A stretch of 64,000 nt of DNA from assembly GCF_030813515.1 (NCBI RefSeq), contig NZ_JAUSUK010000001.1, positions 496,001 through 560,000 on the forward strand, in the 5' to 3' direction. Below the pieces are notes generated by a model. The model saw nothing but the letters and a program-made list of their open reading frames with translations, did not search any database and was not told where the DNA came from. Position numbers and translations under genes: made by a program. Origin of the DNA: Rhodopseudomonas julia. Lineage in GTDB: Bacteria; Pseudomonadota; Alphaproteobacteria; Rhizobiales; Afifellaceae. Positions within the stretch are counted from its first letter, which is position 1; the number at the start of each line of letters is the position of its first letter. Shown here piece after piece: positions 42,863 to 50,361 of the stretch.

Positions 42863-44062
42863 TTATCCCGTCGCAACGCTTTCGCCGAGCTCTGTCGCAT
42901 CCTGTCGGTCGAACTCCTGGAGGATCTTCTCGCTCTCTTCGAGATGACCATTGAACCGGGCAATGCGGTACGGATGGAGCGATGTGGGTAGCGGCACGCC
43001 AAGGATGCTCGCGGCGAGGCACTCGCCCACGGCCGGCGCGATCTGAAAGCCACCGCCACTTCCACCGAAGGCATGGAAGAGGCCCTCTGCCGTCGTGCTC
43101 GGTCCTACGACCGGCAGCATGTCGGGCAGATAGCCTTCAACGCCCGACCAACTCCGGATAACTTCGGCGTGCCGGAAGGCCGGCAGAGCGGAGACGAGCG
43201 CCGCCATGCCCGTACGGGTCTTCTGCGGCGGCACGAAGGTGTGCTTTCCATCGACGGTCGACCGCGTGCGCGGATAGCCTGCGAAAATGACGTTTCCACG
43301 CGGGATCTGGCGAACGATGACATCGCCTTCGACCGCCTGAATGGTGGGGCGCAGGATATAAGGCAGCGGCTCCGTTACGAATTGCGGTGGTCCGGCGGCG
43401 AAGATCGGCACGGTCTCGCCGAAAATCGCGGCCAGCTCACCCGCCCAGCCACCGGCGGCATTCACCAGGCTCGGAGCCGAATGCACCCGCCCATCCGCCG
43501 AGATAGCCGTGAAAAGTTCGTGCTCACGCCGGATCTCGGCGACCGAGAATCCCTCGTGGAGCACGCCCCCCGCCCGCAGGAAGGCACGGCAGACGGCTGG
43601 GGTCGCCAGCCGCGGATTGGCGGTGGCGCAGCGTTGCGAATAGCTTGCGATCGCAATCTCGGGCGCGAGCAGGGGCAGTCGGGCGCGGAGTGCGGCGCCT
43701 TCCAGGATCTCGACGGTGAGGCCAGAGGCTTCGGAGATTGCGGCATATTGCAGGAGTTTCACCCTGCCTTCGGGCGTTCGGGCAAAATAGACATGGCCGG
43801 CCTGATCGTACTCACAGTCCTCCCCGATCAGCTCGCCGAAGCCCTCCCAATGGGTCTGGGCGCGCAGCGACAGGGGATATTGCGCGGGATCACGGCCCTG
43901 CAGCCTGAGGCCGCCGAAATTCGCACCGCTCGACTGCGCGCCGACAAAGCCGCGTTCGAGGAGCACCACTCTCAGGCCGGCTCGCGCCAGGAAGAAAGCG
44001 GTGAAGGCACCGAAGAGACCGGCCCCGATCACCATCGCATCGAAGGCGGCCGGCCGGGTCAT
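42863..44062 (-). CDS. FAD-dependent oxidoreductase (HcnC / sarcosine-oxidase-beta / opine-oxidase B-like)
   Basis: A 399-residue DAO-fold flavoprotein: FAD motif MVIGAGLFGAFTAFFLARAG (about residue 10), LERGFVGAQSSGANFGGLR (about residue 35), and the C-terminal SWSGVEGYLPDMLPVVGP (about residue 315) with FHAFGGSGGGFQIAP. It is the probable amine-oxidising subunit of a three-part membrane-linked dehydrogenase with the two products encoded just upstream, as in opine oxidases, D-hydroxyproline dehydrogenases and hydrogen cyanide synthase. Overlaps the HcnB-like gene by 4 bp. The substrate is unknown; the co-located PotD-type importer probably supplies it. Confidence 0.82.
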   Translation of the reverse strand: MTRPAAFDAMVIGAGLFGAFTAFFLARAGLRVVLLERGFVGAQSSGANFGGLRLQGRDPAQYPLSLRAQTHWEGFGELIGEDCEYDQAGHVYFARTPEGRVKLLQYAAISEASGLTVEILEGAALRARLPLLAPEIAIASYSQRCATANPRLATPAVCRAFLRAGGVLHEGFSVAEIRREHELFTAISADGRVHSAPSLVNAAGGWAGELAAIFGETVPIFAAGPPQFVTEPLPYILRPTIQAVEGDVIVRQIPRGNVIFAGYPRTRSTVDGKHTFVPPQKTRTGMAALVSALPAFRHAEVIRSWSGVEGYLPDMLPVVGPSTTAEGLFHAFGGSGGGFQIAPAVGECLAASILGVPLPTSLHPYRIARFNGHLEESEKILQEFDRQDATELGESVATG

Positions 44063-45459
44063 TCGGCGGCCTCCCGCATCGCCGCCGACATCGGGATCGG
44101 TCGGATCGGTGCCTGGGCCCGCAGGCGCCCGACCTCGGCAAGATCACGGCCCGTCGCCTCCGCCACCGCTTCGCCGAGCGCAACGCCGCAGTAACGGCCT
44201 TGGCAGCGCCCCATACCGCAGCGGGTGATCGCCTTGACGCGGTTGACTTCCACGGGTCCTGATGCGCGCGGCACGGCCGAGCGGACGTCGCCCAACGTGA
44301 CGCGCTCACAGCGACAAAGGATGGTGTCTTCGGGCAGACGCGACAGCATCTCGCGGGGAATGCGGAAGGCCTCCGCAGCCGCAAGCTGGAAGCCCCTCGC
44401 GTCGTCAAGCCGGCGTCGCAGGCGCTTCATCTCATCGGGCTTCACGGCGTCACCGCGGCCTATTGCCTGAAGCATCGAGAGCGCTGCAAGGCGGCCCGCC
44501 ACACTGGCGCCTTCCGCCCCTATCGTGCGGGCGCCATCTCCGGCAATCCATACCGCCGGCCCGGCCTGCCCGTCGGGCGACACACGGGGAAACCAGTGCC
44601 GCAGCACCGGGTCGAATTCGAAGGTGGCCCCGGCGAGTTCGGCGAGCTGCGTCTCGGGCCGCAGGCCGAAGCCGATCGCCACTGCGTCGCAGTCAAGACA
44701 TTCTTCACGGCCGGCGGCATCACGGAAACGAAACGCCTCGACGCGGGCCTTTCCTTCGACCGCAAGCAGATCGACCCCGGCAAGAATACGCACGCCGGCG
44801 CGCCGCAGCTCCGCAATCAGCGTAAGGCCGTGGCTCAACGTTCCCGCAGCATGTCGGGCCATGCCGAGAGCGGCGTGCAGCTTGCCGCGAAAGGGCGTCG
44901 TATCGAGTATGGTGATCTCGCGCAGGCCGAGGCGACAATACTGAGCCGCCGCGAGATAGAGGAGCGGCGAGGAGCCGGCTAAGACAATCCTGCGGCCGAT
45001 GAAGCTGCCGTGCCGTTTCAGCGCCACCTGCGCGCCGCCGAGCGAGAAAACGCCCAGCAACGTCCAGCCGGGCAGCGGAAGAATGGCGTCGGTCGCCCCG
45101 GTCGCTAGAAGGAGATGCGTATAACGCAGATCCCGGCACGCGCCGTCGCTCACAAGCTCAAGACCACCGTCGAAAGCACCCCAGACGAGCGTATTCGCCC
45201 GGTAATCGCAAGCCGATAAGATGAGGTCTTCCCGCGCCTCGCGCTCGTGCCGGCGCCTCGAAGCGCGCACACCGAACAGGCGCTCGGCCTTGCCGCGAAG
45301 AAGAGGCGTCAGACGCCGCGTGCCCTGCCCGCCGGGCCGATCGGACTCGTCAAGTAAGATCGGACGGATCCCGGCTTCGACGAAGGTCCCGGCGGCGGCA
45401 AGACCCGCGGGACCGGCTCCGACGATCACAGGAAGAGCTTCTCGGGGACCGCCGCTCAT
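44059..45459 (-). CDS. FAD/NAD(P)-binding oxidoreductase with BFD-like [2Fe-2S] domain (HcnB / OoxA-like)
   Basis: A 466-residue protein. The N-terminal two-dinucleotide-binding-domain flavoprotein part begins IVGAGPAGLAAAGTFVEAG (about residue 12), with GSSPLLYLAAAQYC (about residue 157) as the second site. The C-terminal part (about 370-440) is a bacterioferritin-associated-ferredoxin-like cluster domain with Cys residues in LCRCERV and RCGMGRCQGRYC. It is the electron-transfer subunit of the three-part dehydrogenase. Five bases separate it from the HcnA-like gene; it overlaps the HcnC-like gene. Confidence 0.85.
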   Translation of the reverse strand: MSGGPREALPVIVGAGPAGLAAAGTFVEAGIRPILLDESDRPGGQGTRRLTPLLRGKAERLFGVRASRRRHEREAREDLILSACDYRANTLVWGAFDGGLELVSDGACRDLRYTHLLLATGATDAILPLPGWTLLGVFSLGGAQVALKRHGSFIGRRIVLAGSSPLLYLAAAQYCRLGLREITILDTTPFRGKLHAALGMARHAAGTLSHGLTLIAELRRAGVRILAGVDLLAVEGKARVEAFRFRDAAGREECLDCDAVAIGFGLRPETQLAELAGATFEFDPVLRHWFPRVSPDGQAGPAVWIAGDGARTIGAEGASVAGRLAALSMLQAIGRGDAVKPDEMKRLRRRLDDARGFQLAAAEAFRIPREMLSRLPEDTILCRCERVTLGDVRSAVPRASGPVEVNRVKAITRCGMGRCQGRYCGVALGEAVAEATGRDLAEVGRLRAQAPIRPIPMSAAMREAAE

Positions 45460-45463
45460 CGCA

Positions 45464-45778
45464 TCACGTCTCGGAAAGCGGGGGCGCTGTCACCAGCGCC
45501 ATGCCGTCCTCCGCCATGGTCATGCAGGCACGGACGCGACCGCCGCCCTCGCCCCAAAGGCTGCAATCCTGGCAGGCGCCCATGAGACAAAAACCCGCTC
45601 GGGAACGACCGTCAAATTCCGAGCGGCCGAGGGCTGCCCCATTGCGGAGGAGCACCGCCATCACGGTCTCGCCGCGTCGGGCCGGCAGGCGAACCCCGTC
45701 GAGGCTGATGAAGAGCTCAGCGGTGATCTCGTAGATCGGAACGAAAAGCCTGGAAGGAGACGCGGCGGATGTTGTCAT
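45464..45778 (-). CDS. Small [2Fe-2S] ferredoxin-like subunit (HcnA / SoxA N-terminal-like)
   Basis: A 104-residue protein with the plant-type ferredoxin fold cut down to its core: FISLDGVRLPARRGETVMAVLL, then the cluster motif CLMGACQDC (about residue 65) and a last Cys in RACMTMAE. It completes the HcnABC-like dehydrogenase with the next two genes. It is the first gene of its operon. The ATG at 45778 starts only three bases after an inverted-repeat operator and has no Shine-Dalgarno sequence, so the mRNA may be leaderless. Confidence 0.85.
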   Translation of the reverse strand: MTTSAASPSRLFVPIYEITAELFISLDGVRLPARRGETVMAVLLRNGAALGRSEFDGRSRAGFCLMGACQDCSLWGEGGGRVRACMTMAEDGMALVTAPPLSET

Positions 45779-45781
45779 TTC

Positions 45782-45804
45782 ATTGCGATAACACCTATCG
45801 CATT
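45782..45804. promoter_or_regulatory. Operator copy 2 upstream of the HcnA-like gene
   Basis: ATTGCGATA (45782-45790), five bases, TATCGCATT (45796-45804); the inner 7 bp (TGCGATA/TATCGCA) are perfectly complementary. The edge lies exactly three bases before the ATG at 45778. A TTGACA hexamer is present on the minus strand at 45834-45829. Binding here would block transcription start or early elongation. Confidence 0.72.
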
Positions 45805-45901
45805 AAGGCTGGACGCAGCCTACGCCCCTGTCAAGCAAGACCTCCCCTCAAGCAGGATCTCCGGCGAGCCTCAGCGGTGGAGCTTCAGAATTATTGAGCC
45901 C

Positions 45902-46684
45902 TCAAGGGATCGAGATCGACCGTCCGGCGGCAATGATCAGATTGGCGTACTTCTCCGTCACTTCCTCGGGAGAGAAGCGCGCCAAAGAGGTGGCGATGCT
46001 GACGGCGCCGGTCACCTTGTCGCCCGGGCCGATGATCGGCGCAGCAATCGAGGCATCTCCGCGGTAAAGCTCTTCAATGCAGACCGCGTAGCCCTGCTCG
46101 CGCACCTCGGCGATCAACTGCATCAGCCGTTCGGGATCGGTCACCGTCGCCGGCGTGTGCATCTGGAGATCCGATTTCTCAAGCACGGCGCGCGCGTCCT
46201 CCTCGCTCATTTGCGAGAGGATCGCCCGGCCCGGCGACATGCAATAGGCCGGCAGACGCGTGCCGGTGGTGACGTCGGCATTCAGCACATGCCGGCTCTG
46301 GATGCGGGCGATGTAGACGATCTCGGTGCCGTCGAGGATCGTCAGATTGACGGTTTCCTCGGTCTGCTTGCTAAGATGCTGCAGGACCGGCATCGCCCGG
46401 CCGACGAGTTCAGAGGACTGGCGGTAATTGTAGCCAAGGTCGAGCGTCTTGAGGGCCAGGGAGAATTGCCGCGTGACCGGATTCTTCGTCAGATAGCCGA
46501 GATGCTGGAGCGTGTAAGCGAAACGCTGCGCAGCGCTCAGATCCATATCCGTCTGCTCGGCGATTTCCGACAAGCTCATCGAAGGGTGCTTCGAGTCGAA
46601 GGCCTGAAGAACGCGAAACGCCTTCGCAACCGACTGCACCATCAGCGGGTTGGTTTTCCGTCCTTTTTGCGCCTGCGTGCTCAT
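45902..46684 (-). CDS. IclR family transcriptional regulator
   Basis: A 260-residue regulator with an N-terminal winged helix (PLMVQSVAKAFRVLQAF; SLSEIAEQTDMDLSAAQRF, about residues 38-56) and a C-terminal ligand-binding IclR domain (TVNLTILDGTEIVYIARIQS, about residue 112; GYAVCIEELYRGDASIAAPI, about residue 199, with the Cys/Glu ligand pocket segment). It lies between two inverted-repeat operators and divergent from the enoyl-CoA hydratase gene, so it is the natural candidate to bind all three sites and to respond to an aromatic or CoA-pathway intermediate of the regulon. Confidence 0.9.
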   Translation of the reverse strand: MSTQAQKGRKTNPLMVQSVAKAFRVLQAFDSKHPSMSLSEIAEQTDMDLSAAQRFAYTLQHLGYLTKNPVTRQFSLALKTLDLGYNYRQSSELVGRAMPVLQHLSKQTEETVNLTILDGTEIVYIARIQSRHVLNADVTTGTRLPAYCMSPGRAILSQMSEEDARAVLEKSDLQMHTPATVTDPERLMQLIAEVREQGYAVCIEELYRGDASIAAPIIGPGDKVTGAVSIATSLARFSPEEVTEKYANLIIAAGRSISIP

Positions 46685-46793
46685 CTTTGCCCCTGATCCG
46701 CGGCTAGCGTTTTACATCCTGAAGGCGTGCCGTCCAGTGCGACCACCCGCCATGCGACCGTCCTTTGGTTGACAGAGCGCCGCCAACTGCATT

Positions 46794-46816
46794 ATTTCGA
46801 TAACTGTTATTGCAAT
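46794..46816. promoter_or_regulatory. Operator copy 3 upstream of the enoyl-CoA hydratase gene
   Basis: ATTTCGATA (46794-46802), five bases, TATTGCAAT (46808-46816); seven of nine arm positions pair. It ends exactly three bases before the ATG at 46820. A consensus -35 hexamer TTGACA lies at 46769-46774, which puts the -10/start region inside the operator, as for a repressor site. Confidence 0.7.
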
Positions 46817-46819
46817 ATA

Positions 46820-47593
46820 ATGGATACAATGGCAGATTCCATCCTCTCCGAGACAATCGGCCAAGTCCGCCGCATCACTCTGAACCGGCCGGACAAGCTC
46901 AATGCGTGGAACACGCAGATGCGTGACATGCTCAACGCCGCCCTCGACGACGCCGAGGCCGATCCGGACATTCGCGCCATCATCCTGACAGGCGCCGGCG
47001 ACCGCGCCTTCGGCGCCGGGCAGGATCTGAGCGAAAGCAAGACCTTCGACGCGGACCGTGCCGAAACCTGGATGGGCGAATGGAAGGCGCTGTACAATCG
47101 CTTCCGCCTCGGCTCGAAGCCGATCGTTGCAGCACTCAATGGCCTGGCGGCCGGATCGGCCTTCCAGGTGGCACTTTTGTGCGATCTGCGCGTCGCGCAT
47201 CCGGGCGTGAAAATGGGCCAGCCGGAGATCAATTCCGGCATCCCGACTGTCACCGGCAACTGGATCATGCGCGAGCATCTCGGTCTGGCCCGCACCATCG
47301 ATCTCACCCTCACGGGCCGGATGATCGAGGCGGAAGAGGCCTTCGCGTTCGGCCTGATCAGCCGGCTCGTGCCGGCGGACGAGGTTCAGGCGACGGCGCT
47401 CGAACTTGCCGAACTCCTCGCTTCAAAGCCCCCCGTCGCCATGCGCCTCGACCGCCAGAGGATCGCAGAGGTGACGCAGGCCGGCTTCGACGACGCCATG
47501 AATTCGGGCATCCGCGTCCAAGTCGAGGCCTATGGGACCGGTGAGCCGCAGGCCATGATGGAAGCTTTCTTCGAAGCGCGCCGCAAGCGCTGA
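46820..47593 (+). CDS. Enoyl-CoA hydratase/isomerase family protein (CaiD-like)
   Basis: A 257-residue crotonase-fold enzyme: RITLNRPDKLNAWNTQM, the oxyanion-hole segments GAGQDLSE (about residue 60) and ALNGLAAGSAFQVALLCDL (about residue 99), and GQPEINSGIPTV (about residue 134) with the first catalytic Glu. The second catalytic position, just before LTLTGR, is Asp (RTID) rather than Glu. It probably hydrates, dehydrates or isomerises a CoA ester made by the ligase encoded next (13-bp gap). ATG 46820 or 46829 are both possible; neither has a ribosome site, and operator copy 3 ends three bases before the first. Confidence 0.85.
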   Translation: MDTMADSILSETIGQVRRITLNRPDKLNAWNTQMRDMLNAALDDAEADPDIRAIILTGAGDRAFGAGQDLSESKTFDADRAETWMGEWKALYNRFRLGSKPIVAALNGLAAGSAFQVALLCDLRVAHPGVKMGQPEINSGIPTVTGNWIMREHLGLARTIDLTLTGRMIEAEEAFAFGLISRLVPADEVQATALELAELLASKPPVAMRLDRQRIAEVTQAGFDDAMNSGIRVQVEAYGTGEPQAMMEAFFEARRKR

Positions 47594-47606
47594 GCCGGAC
47601 AATGCG

Positions 47607-49211
47607 ATGACACACGGCGCCATTCCGCCCGAGGACATGCAGGGGTCGGCCGAGCCGCAGAACGACGGGGTTTCCACGCCGGTCTCCGATGTGCGCATTC
47701 ACGGCTTGGCAAAAAACTTCAACGAGCTGTCCAACCGCGTACCCGAACGCGTGTTCGCCCACACGCCGGAGGGGCCGCTCACCTTCGGGGAACTCTCCGC
47801 CCGCGCCGAAGCGATGATCGCGCATCTGTCGGCCCATGGCGTGCGGCCGGGCGACCGTGTGGTCGTGATGATGCGCAACAGCCCTGCGTCGCTGGCGCTG
47901 ATCTTCGGGTTGATGCGGGCCGGCATGATCTGGGTTCCGACGAACCCGGCGCTTGTGGGCGACGGGCTCGCCCATGCGATCAGGCTCGTCGAAGCCGCGA
48001 TCGTGGTGTGCGATCCCGATCTCGTGGAAACCATCGAAAGCTGCGGCGCGGCAGCCGAAAACGGCATCCTGCCCTTGGCCGGGCTGCCGCCGGCCACACA
48101 GAGCGCGCGCTTTGAGAAGCCCCTTCTGGCCCCCGAAGACCTCGTCGCGCTCATGTTCACCTCAGGCACGACGGGTCCGTCCAAGGCTGTCATGGTCACG
48201 CATGCCATGCTGGAATTGTCGGCCCAGGCGGCGGCATTCTGCGCCGGGCTGCGACCGGGCGACAACCTCTATGTCTGGGAGCCATTTTACCATATCGGCG
48301 GCGCGCAGGTGATCGCATTGCCGCTCCTGCATGACGTCGTTCTGACGCTGCGAGACCGGTTCAGCGCCAGCCGCTTCTGGGCGGATGTGCGCGAAGCCGG
48401 CTGCACGCATATCCATCATCTCGGCGGCATCATCCAGATCCTTTTAAAGCAGCCCCCCTTGCCACTTGACCGCGACCACAATGTGCGGATTGCCTGGGGC
48501 GGCGGCTGTCCGGCAGATGTCTGGAAAGCCTTCGAGGACCGCTTCGGCGTGGCGATCCGCGAATGCTACGGCATGACGGAATCCTCGAGCCTGACGACCT
48601 GCAACACCGAAGGCGCCGTCGGCTCCGTCGGCCGCCCTCTCCCCTGGTTCACCGTGACGGTGAAGGACGACGCCGGCAAGGTGCTCGGCGCTGGCGAAGG
48701 GCGCGGCGAGATCATCGTGAATACGTCGCTTCCGGCAGCGATTTTTCCGGGCTATTACCGCAACCCAGAAGCGACGGCGAAGGCGCTGCGCGACGATGGT
48801 TTCCACACCGGCGATCTCGGCTCGTGGAACGAGGACGGGCTCCTCTTCTTCCACGGGCGCATGGGCGACAGTATCCGCTGCCGTGGCGAGAACGTCTCGT
48901 CCCATGAGGTTGAATCGATCGCGTTGCGGCATCCCGATGTCGAAGAATGCGCCATGGTCGGTGTGCCTGCCGAGGTCGGGGAATACGACATTCAGCTCTT
49001 CGTCGTCCGGCGCAAAGGTTCCGAACTGCAGCCGGACGCGCTCCATGCCTGGCTCGCAGCCCGCCTCGCACCGTATCAGCGGCCGCGCTACATCGCTTTC
49101 GTCGAGGAATTCCCGAAGACGCCGAGTCAGCGCATCCAGAAACACCGCCTCCCGCAAGAGCCCGAGGGGCGGTGGGACGGCGCAGCACATACGGAGCGGA
49201 GAAATCCATGA
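47607..49211 (+). CDS. AMP-dependent acyl-CoA ligase (CaiC-like)
   Basis: A 534-residue ANL-superfamily enzyme that activates a carboxylic acid via acyl-AMP. It has the P-loop-like LMFTSGTTGPSKAVMVTH (about residue 181), the acyl-adenylate motif CYGMTESS (about residue 319), and HTGDLGSW...GRMGDSIRCRGENVS (about residues 397-432). The catalytic C-terminal Lys should be near the end (SQRIQKHRL). The region FSASRFWADVREAG...QPPLPLDRDHNVR resembles carnitine/crotonobetaine CoA ligases more than fatty-acid ones, though substrate is not assured. It overlaps the next gene by 4 bp and follows the hydratase gene. Confidence 0.86.
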   Translation: MTHGAIPPEDMQGSAEPQNDGVSTPVSDVRIHGLAKNFNELSNRVPERVFAHTPEGPLTFGELSARAEAMIAHLSAHGVRPGDRVVVMMRNSPASLALIFGLMRAGMIWVPTNPALVGDGLAHAIRLVEAAIVVCDPDLVETIESCGAAAENGILPLAGLPPATQSARFEKPLLAPEDLVALMFTSGTTGPSKAVMVTHAMLELSAQAAAFCAGLRPGDNLYVWEPFYHIGGAQVIALPLLHDVVLTLRDRFSASRFWADVREAGCTHIHHLGGIIQILLKQPPLPLDRDHNVRIAWGGGCPADVWKAFEDRFGVAIRECYGMTESSSLTTCNTEGAVGSVGRPLPWFTVTVKDDAGKVLGAGEGRGEIIVNTSLPAAIFPGYYRNPEATAKALRDDGFHTGDLGSWNEDGLLFFHGRMGDSIRCRGENVSSHEVESIALRHPDVEECAMVGVPAEVGEYDIQLFVVRRKGSELQPDALHAWLAARLAPYQRPRYIAFVEEFPKTPSQRIQKHRLPQEPEGRWDGAAHTERRNP

Positions 49212-50299
49212 GCGTCGACGTCCTCGTCACCGGAACGGGCATGTTCGCAGGTCGGATCGTTCTCGATATCTCCGCAACCGCGAAGACGCCGGTCACCGTC
49301 ATGGTCGCCGGCCGCAACGCCGAGCGGCTCGATTGGCTGCGCACCGCCGGGAATGCTCGCGCCCGCATGTTCGGCACACCTGCCCGCATCGTCACGCACC
49401 AGCTGGATCTGCTTGAGGATGCGGCGAGCGAGCGGATCCTGGAGATCGCCGCACCGCGCATCGTCGTGCAGGCCGCCTCGATCCAGACCTCGGCCGTGAT
49501 CGCGCAGACGGGCAACAAATGGAGCCAGCTTGTCGCCGACGGCGGGCTTTCGGCGACGGCAATTTTCCAAGCTCTGATTTCCAGCCGCATGGCCGCCGCG
49601 ATCAGCCGCAACGCGCCGGATACGCATTTCATCAATTGCTCGTTTCCTGACGTCGTGAACGGCCTGATCGCCGCCATGGGCCACCGCGTCCTGTGCGGGA
49701 CCGGCAATGTGGCGATCCTGTCGAATGTGTTCGACGGAGCCGAGGCGCGCGCTGCGCTCGGCGCCGGTGCACTTCGCATTCTGGCGCATTACCAGTGCCT
49801 CGCCCCGTGGCGGCGCAAGGCGGAAGAGCGCAAGGGTGCCCCCGCCCCCCGCGTCTTCCTCGGCGACACCGAGATCGATGACGTGTTCGCCACCTTCGCG
49901 GATGTGCGCCTGACGCCAGAGCCCGCGATCGAGGTTTCCGGTGCGAGCGGCGTGACCCTCATTCTGGCGCTTGCCGCCGGCCTTCCCTGGTCGGGCCATG
50001 TGCCGGGGCCGAACGGTCTGCCCGGCGGCTATCCCGTCGCGCTCGAGGACGGCGCTCTGTCGCTCGATCTGCCCGCCGGCGTCTCAGAGGACGAGGCAAT
50101 TGCCTGGAACGACGCCTTCGAAACGAAAAACGGCCTGACGATCGAGGGGACGCAAGCCGTTTTTCACGGACGTCTCGCGGAGCTTCTGGAACGCGAGGGT
50201 TTTGCCCATGCGCAGGGCTTCGACGTCCAGGCGCTCGAGGCCGTGTGCAAGGACATGCTCGGCCTGCGCGACAGGCTTCTGGCGCAGCCGCAGCACTGA
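49208..50299 (+). CDS. Rossmann-fold dehydrogenase-like protein (saccharopine-dehydrogenase-like N-terminus)
   Basis: A 363-residue protein of uncertain family. The N-terminus DVLVTGTGMFAGRIVLDIS has the GxGxxxGR dinucleotide motif followed by VAGRNAERLDWL, as in saccharopine/homospermidine-type dehydrogenases, and INCSFPDVVNGLIAAM (about residue 154) resembles the catalytic-domain entry. A C-terminal substrate domain has no clear match. It is translationally coupled to the acyl-CoA ligase (ATGA) and ends the operon. A reductase or dehydrogenase acting on an amino or imino acid would fit the surroundings, but I do not name a reaction. Confidence 0.6.
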   Translation: MSVDVLVTGTGMFAGRIVLDISATAKTPVTVMVAGRNAERLDWLRTAGNARARMFGTPARIVTHQLDLLEDAASERILEIAAPRIVVQAASIQTSAVIAQTGNKWSQLVADGGLSATAIFQALISSRMAAAISRNAPDTHFINCSFPDVVNGLIAAMGHRVLCGTGNVAILSNVFDGAEARAALGAGALRILAHYQCLAPWRRKAEERKGAPAPRVFLGDTEIDDVFATFADVRLTPEPAIEVSGASGVTLILALAAGLPWSGHVPGPNGLPGGYPVALEDGALSLDLPAGVSEDEAIAWNDAFETKNGLTIEGTQAVFHGRLAELLEREGFAHAQGFDVQALEAVCKDMLGLRDRLLAQPQH

Positions 50300-50326
50300 G
50301 ACGGCTTTTTACCTGACAGTCTAAAG

Positions 50327-50350
50327 CGCTCGCCGGAGACGCGGCGAGCG
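50327..50350. terminator. Bidirectional terminator between convergent operons
   Basis: CGCTCGCCG (50327-50335) and CGGCGAGCG (50342-50350) form a perfect 9-bp stem with a six-base loop, between the stops at 50299 and 50362. The minus-strand side is followed by ctttagac. Confidence 0.65.
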
Positions 50351-50361
50351 ACCTTGCGCCC

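Noticed and set aside
42863-45778. Hydrogen cyanide synthase (hcnABC)
   Set aside because: Subunit layout is the same, but this architecture is shared by opine oxidases and hydroxyproline and other amino-acid dehydrogenases, and the neighbouring genes point to catabolism.
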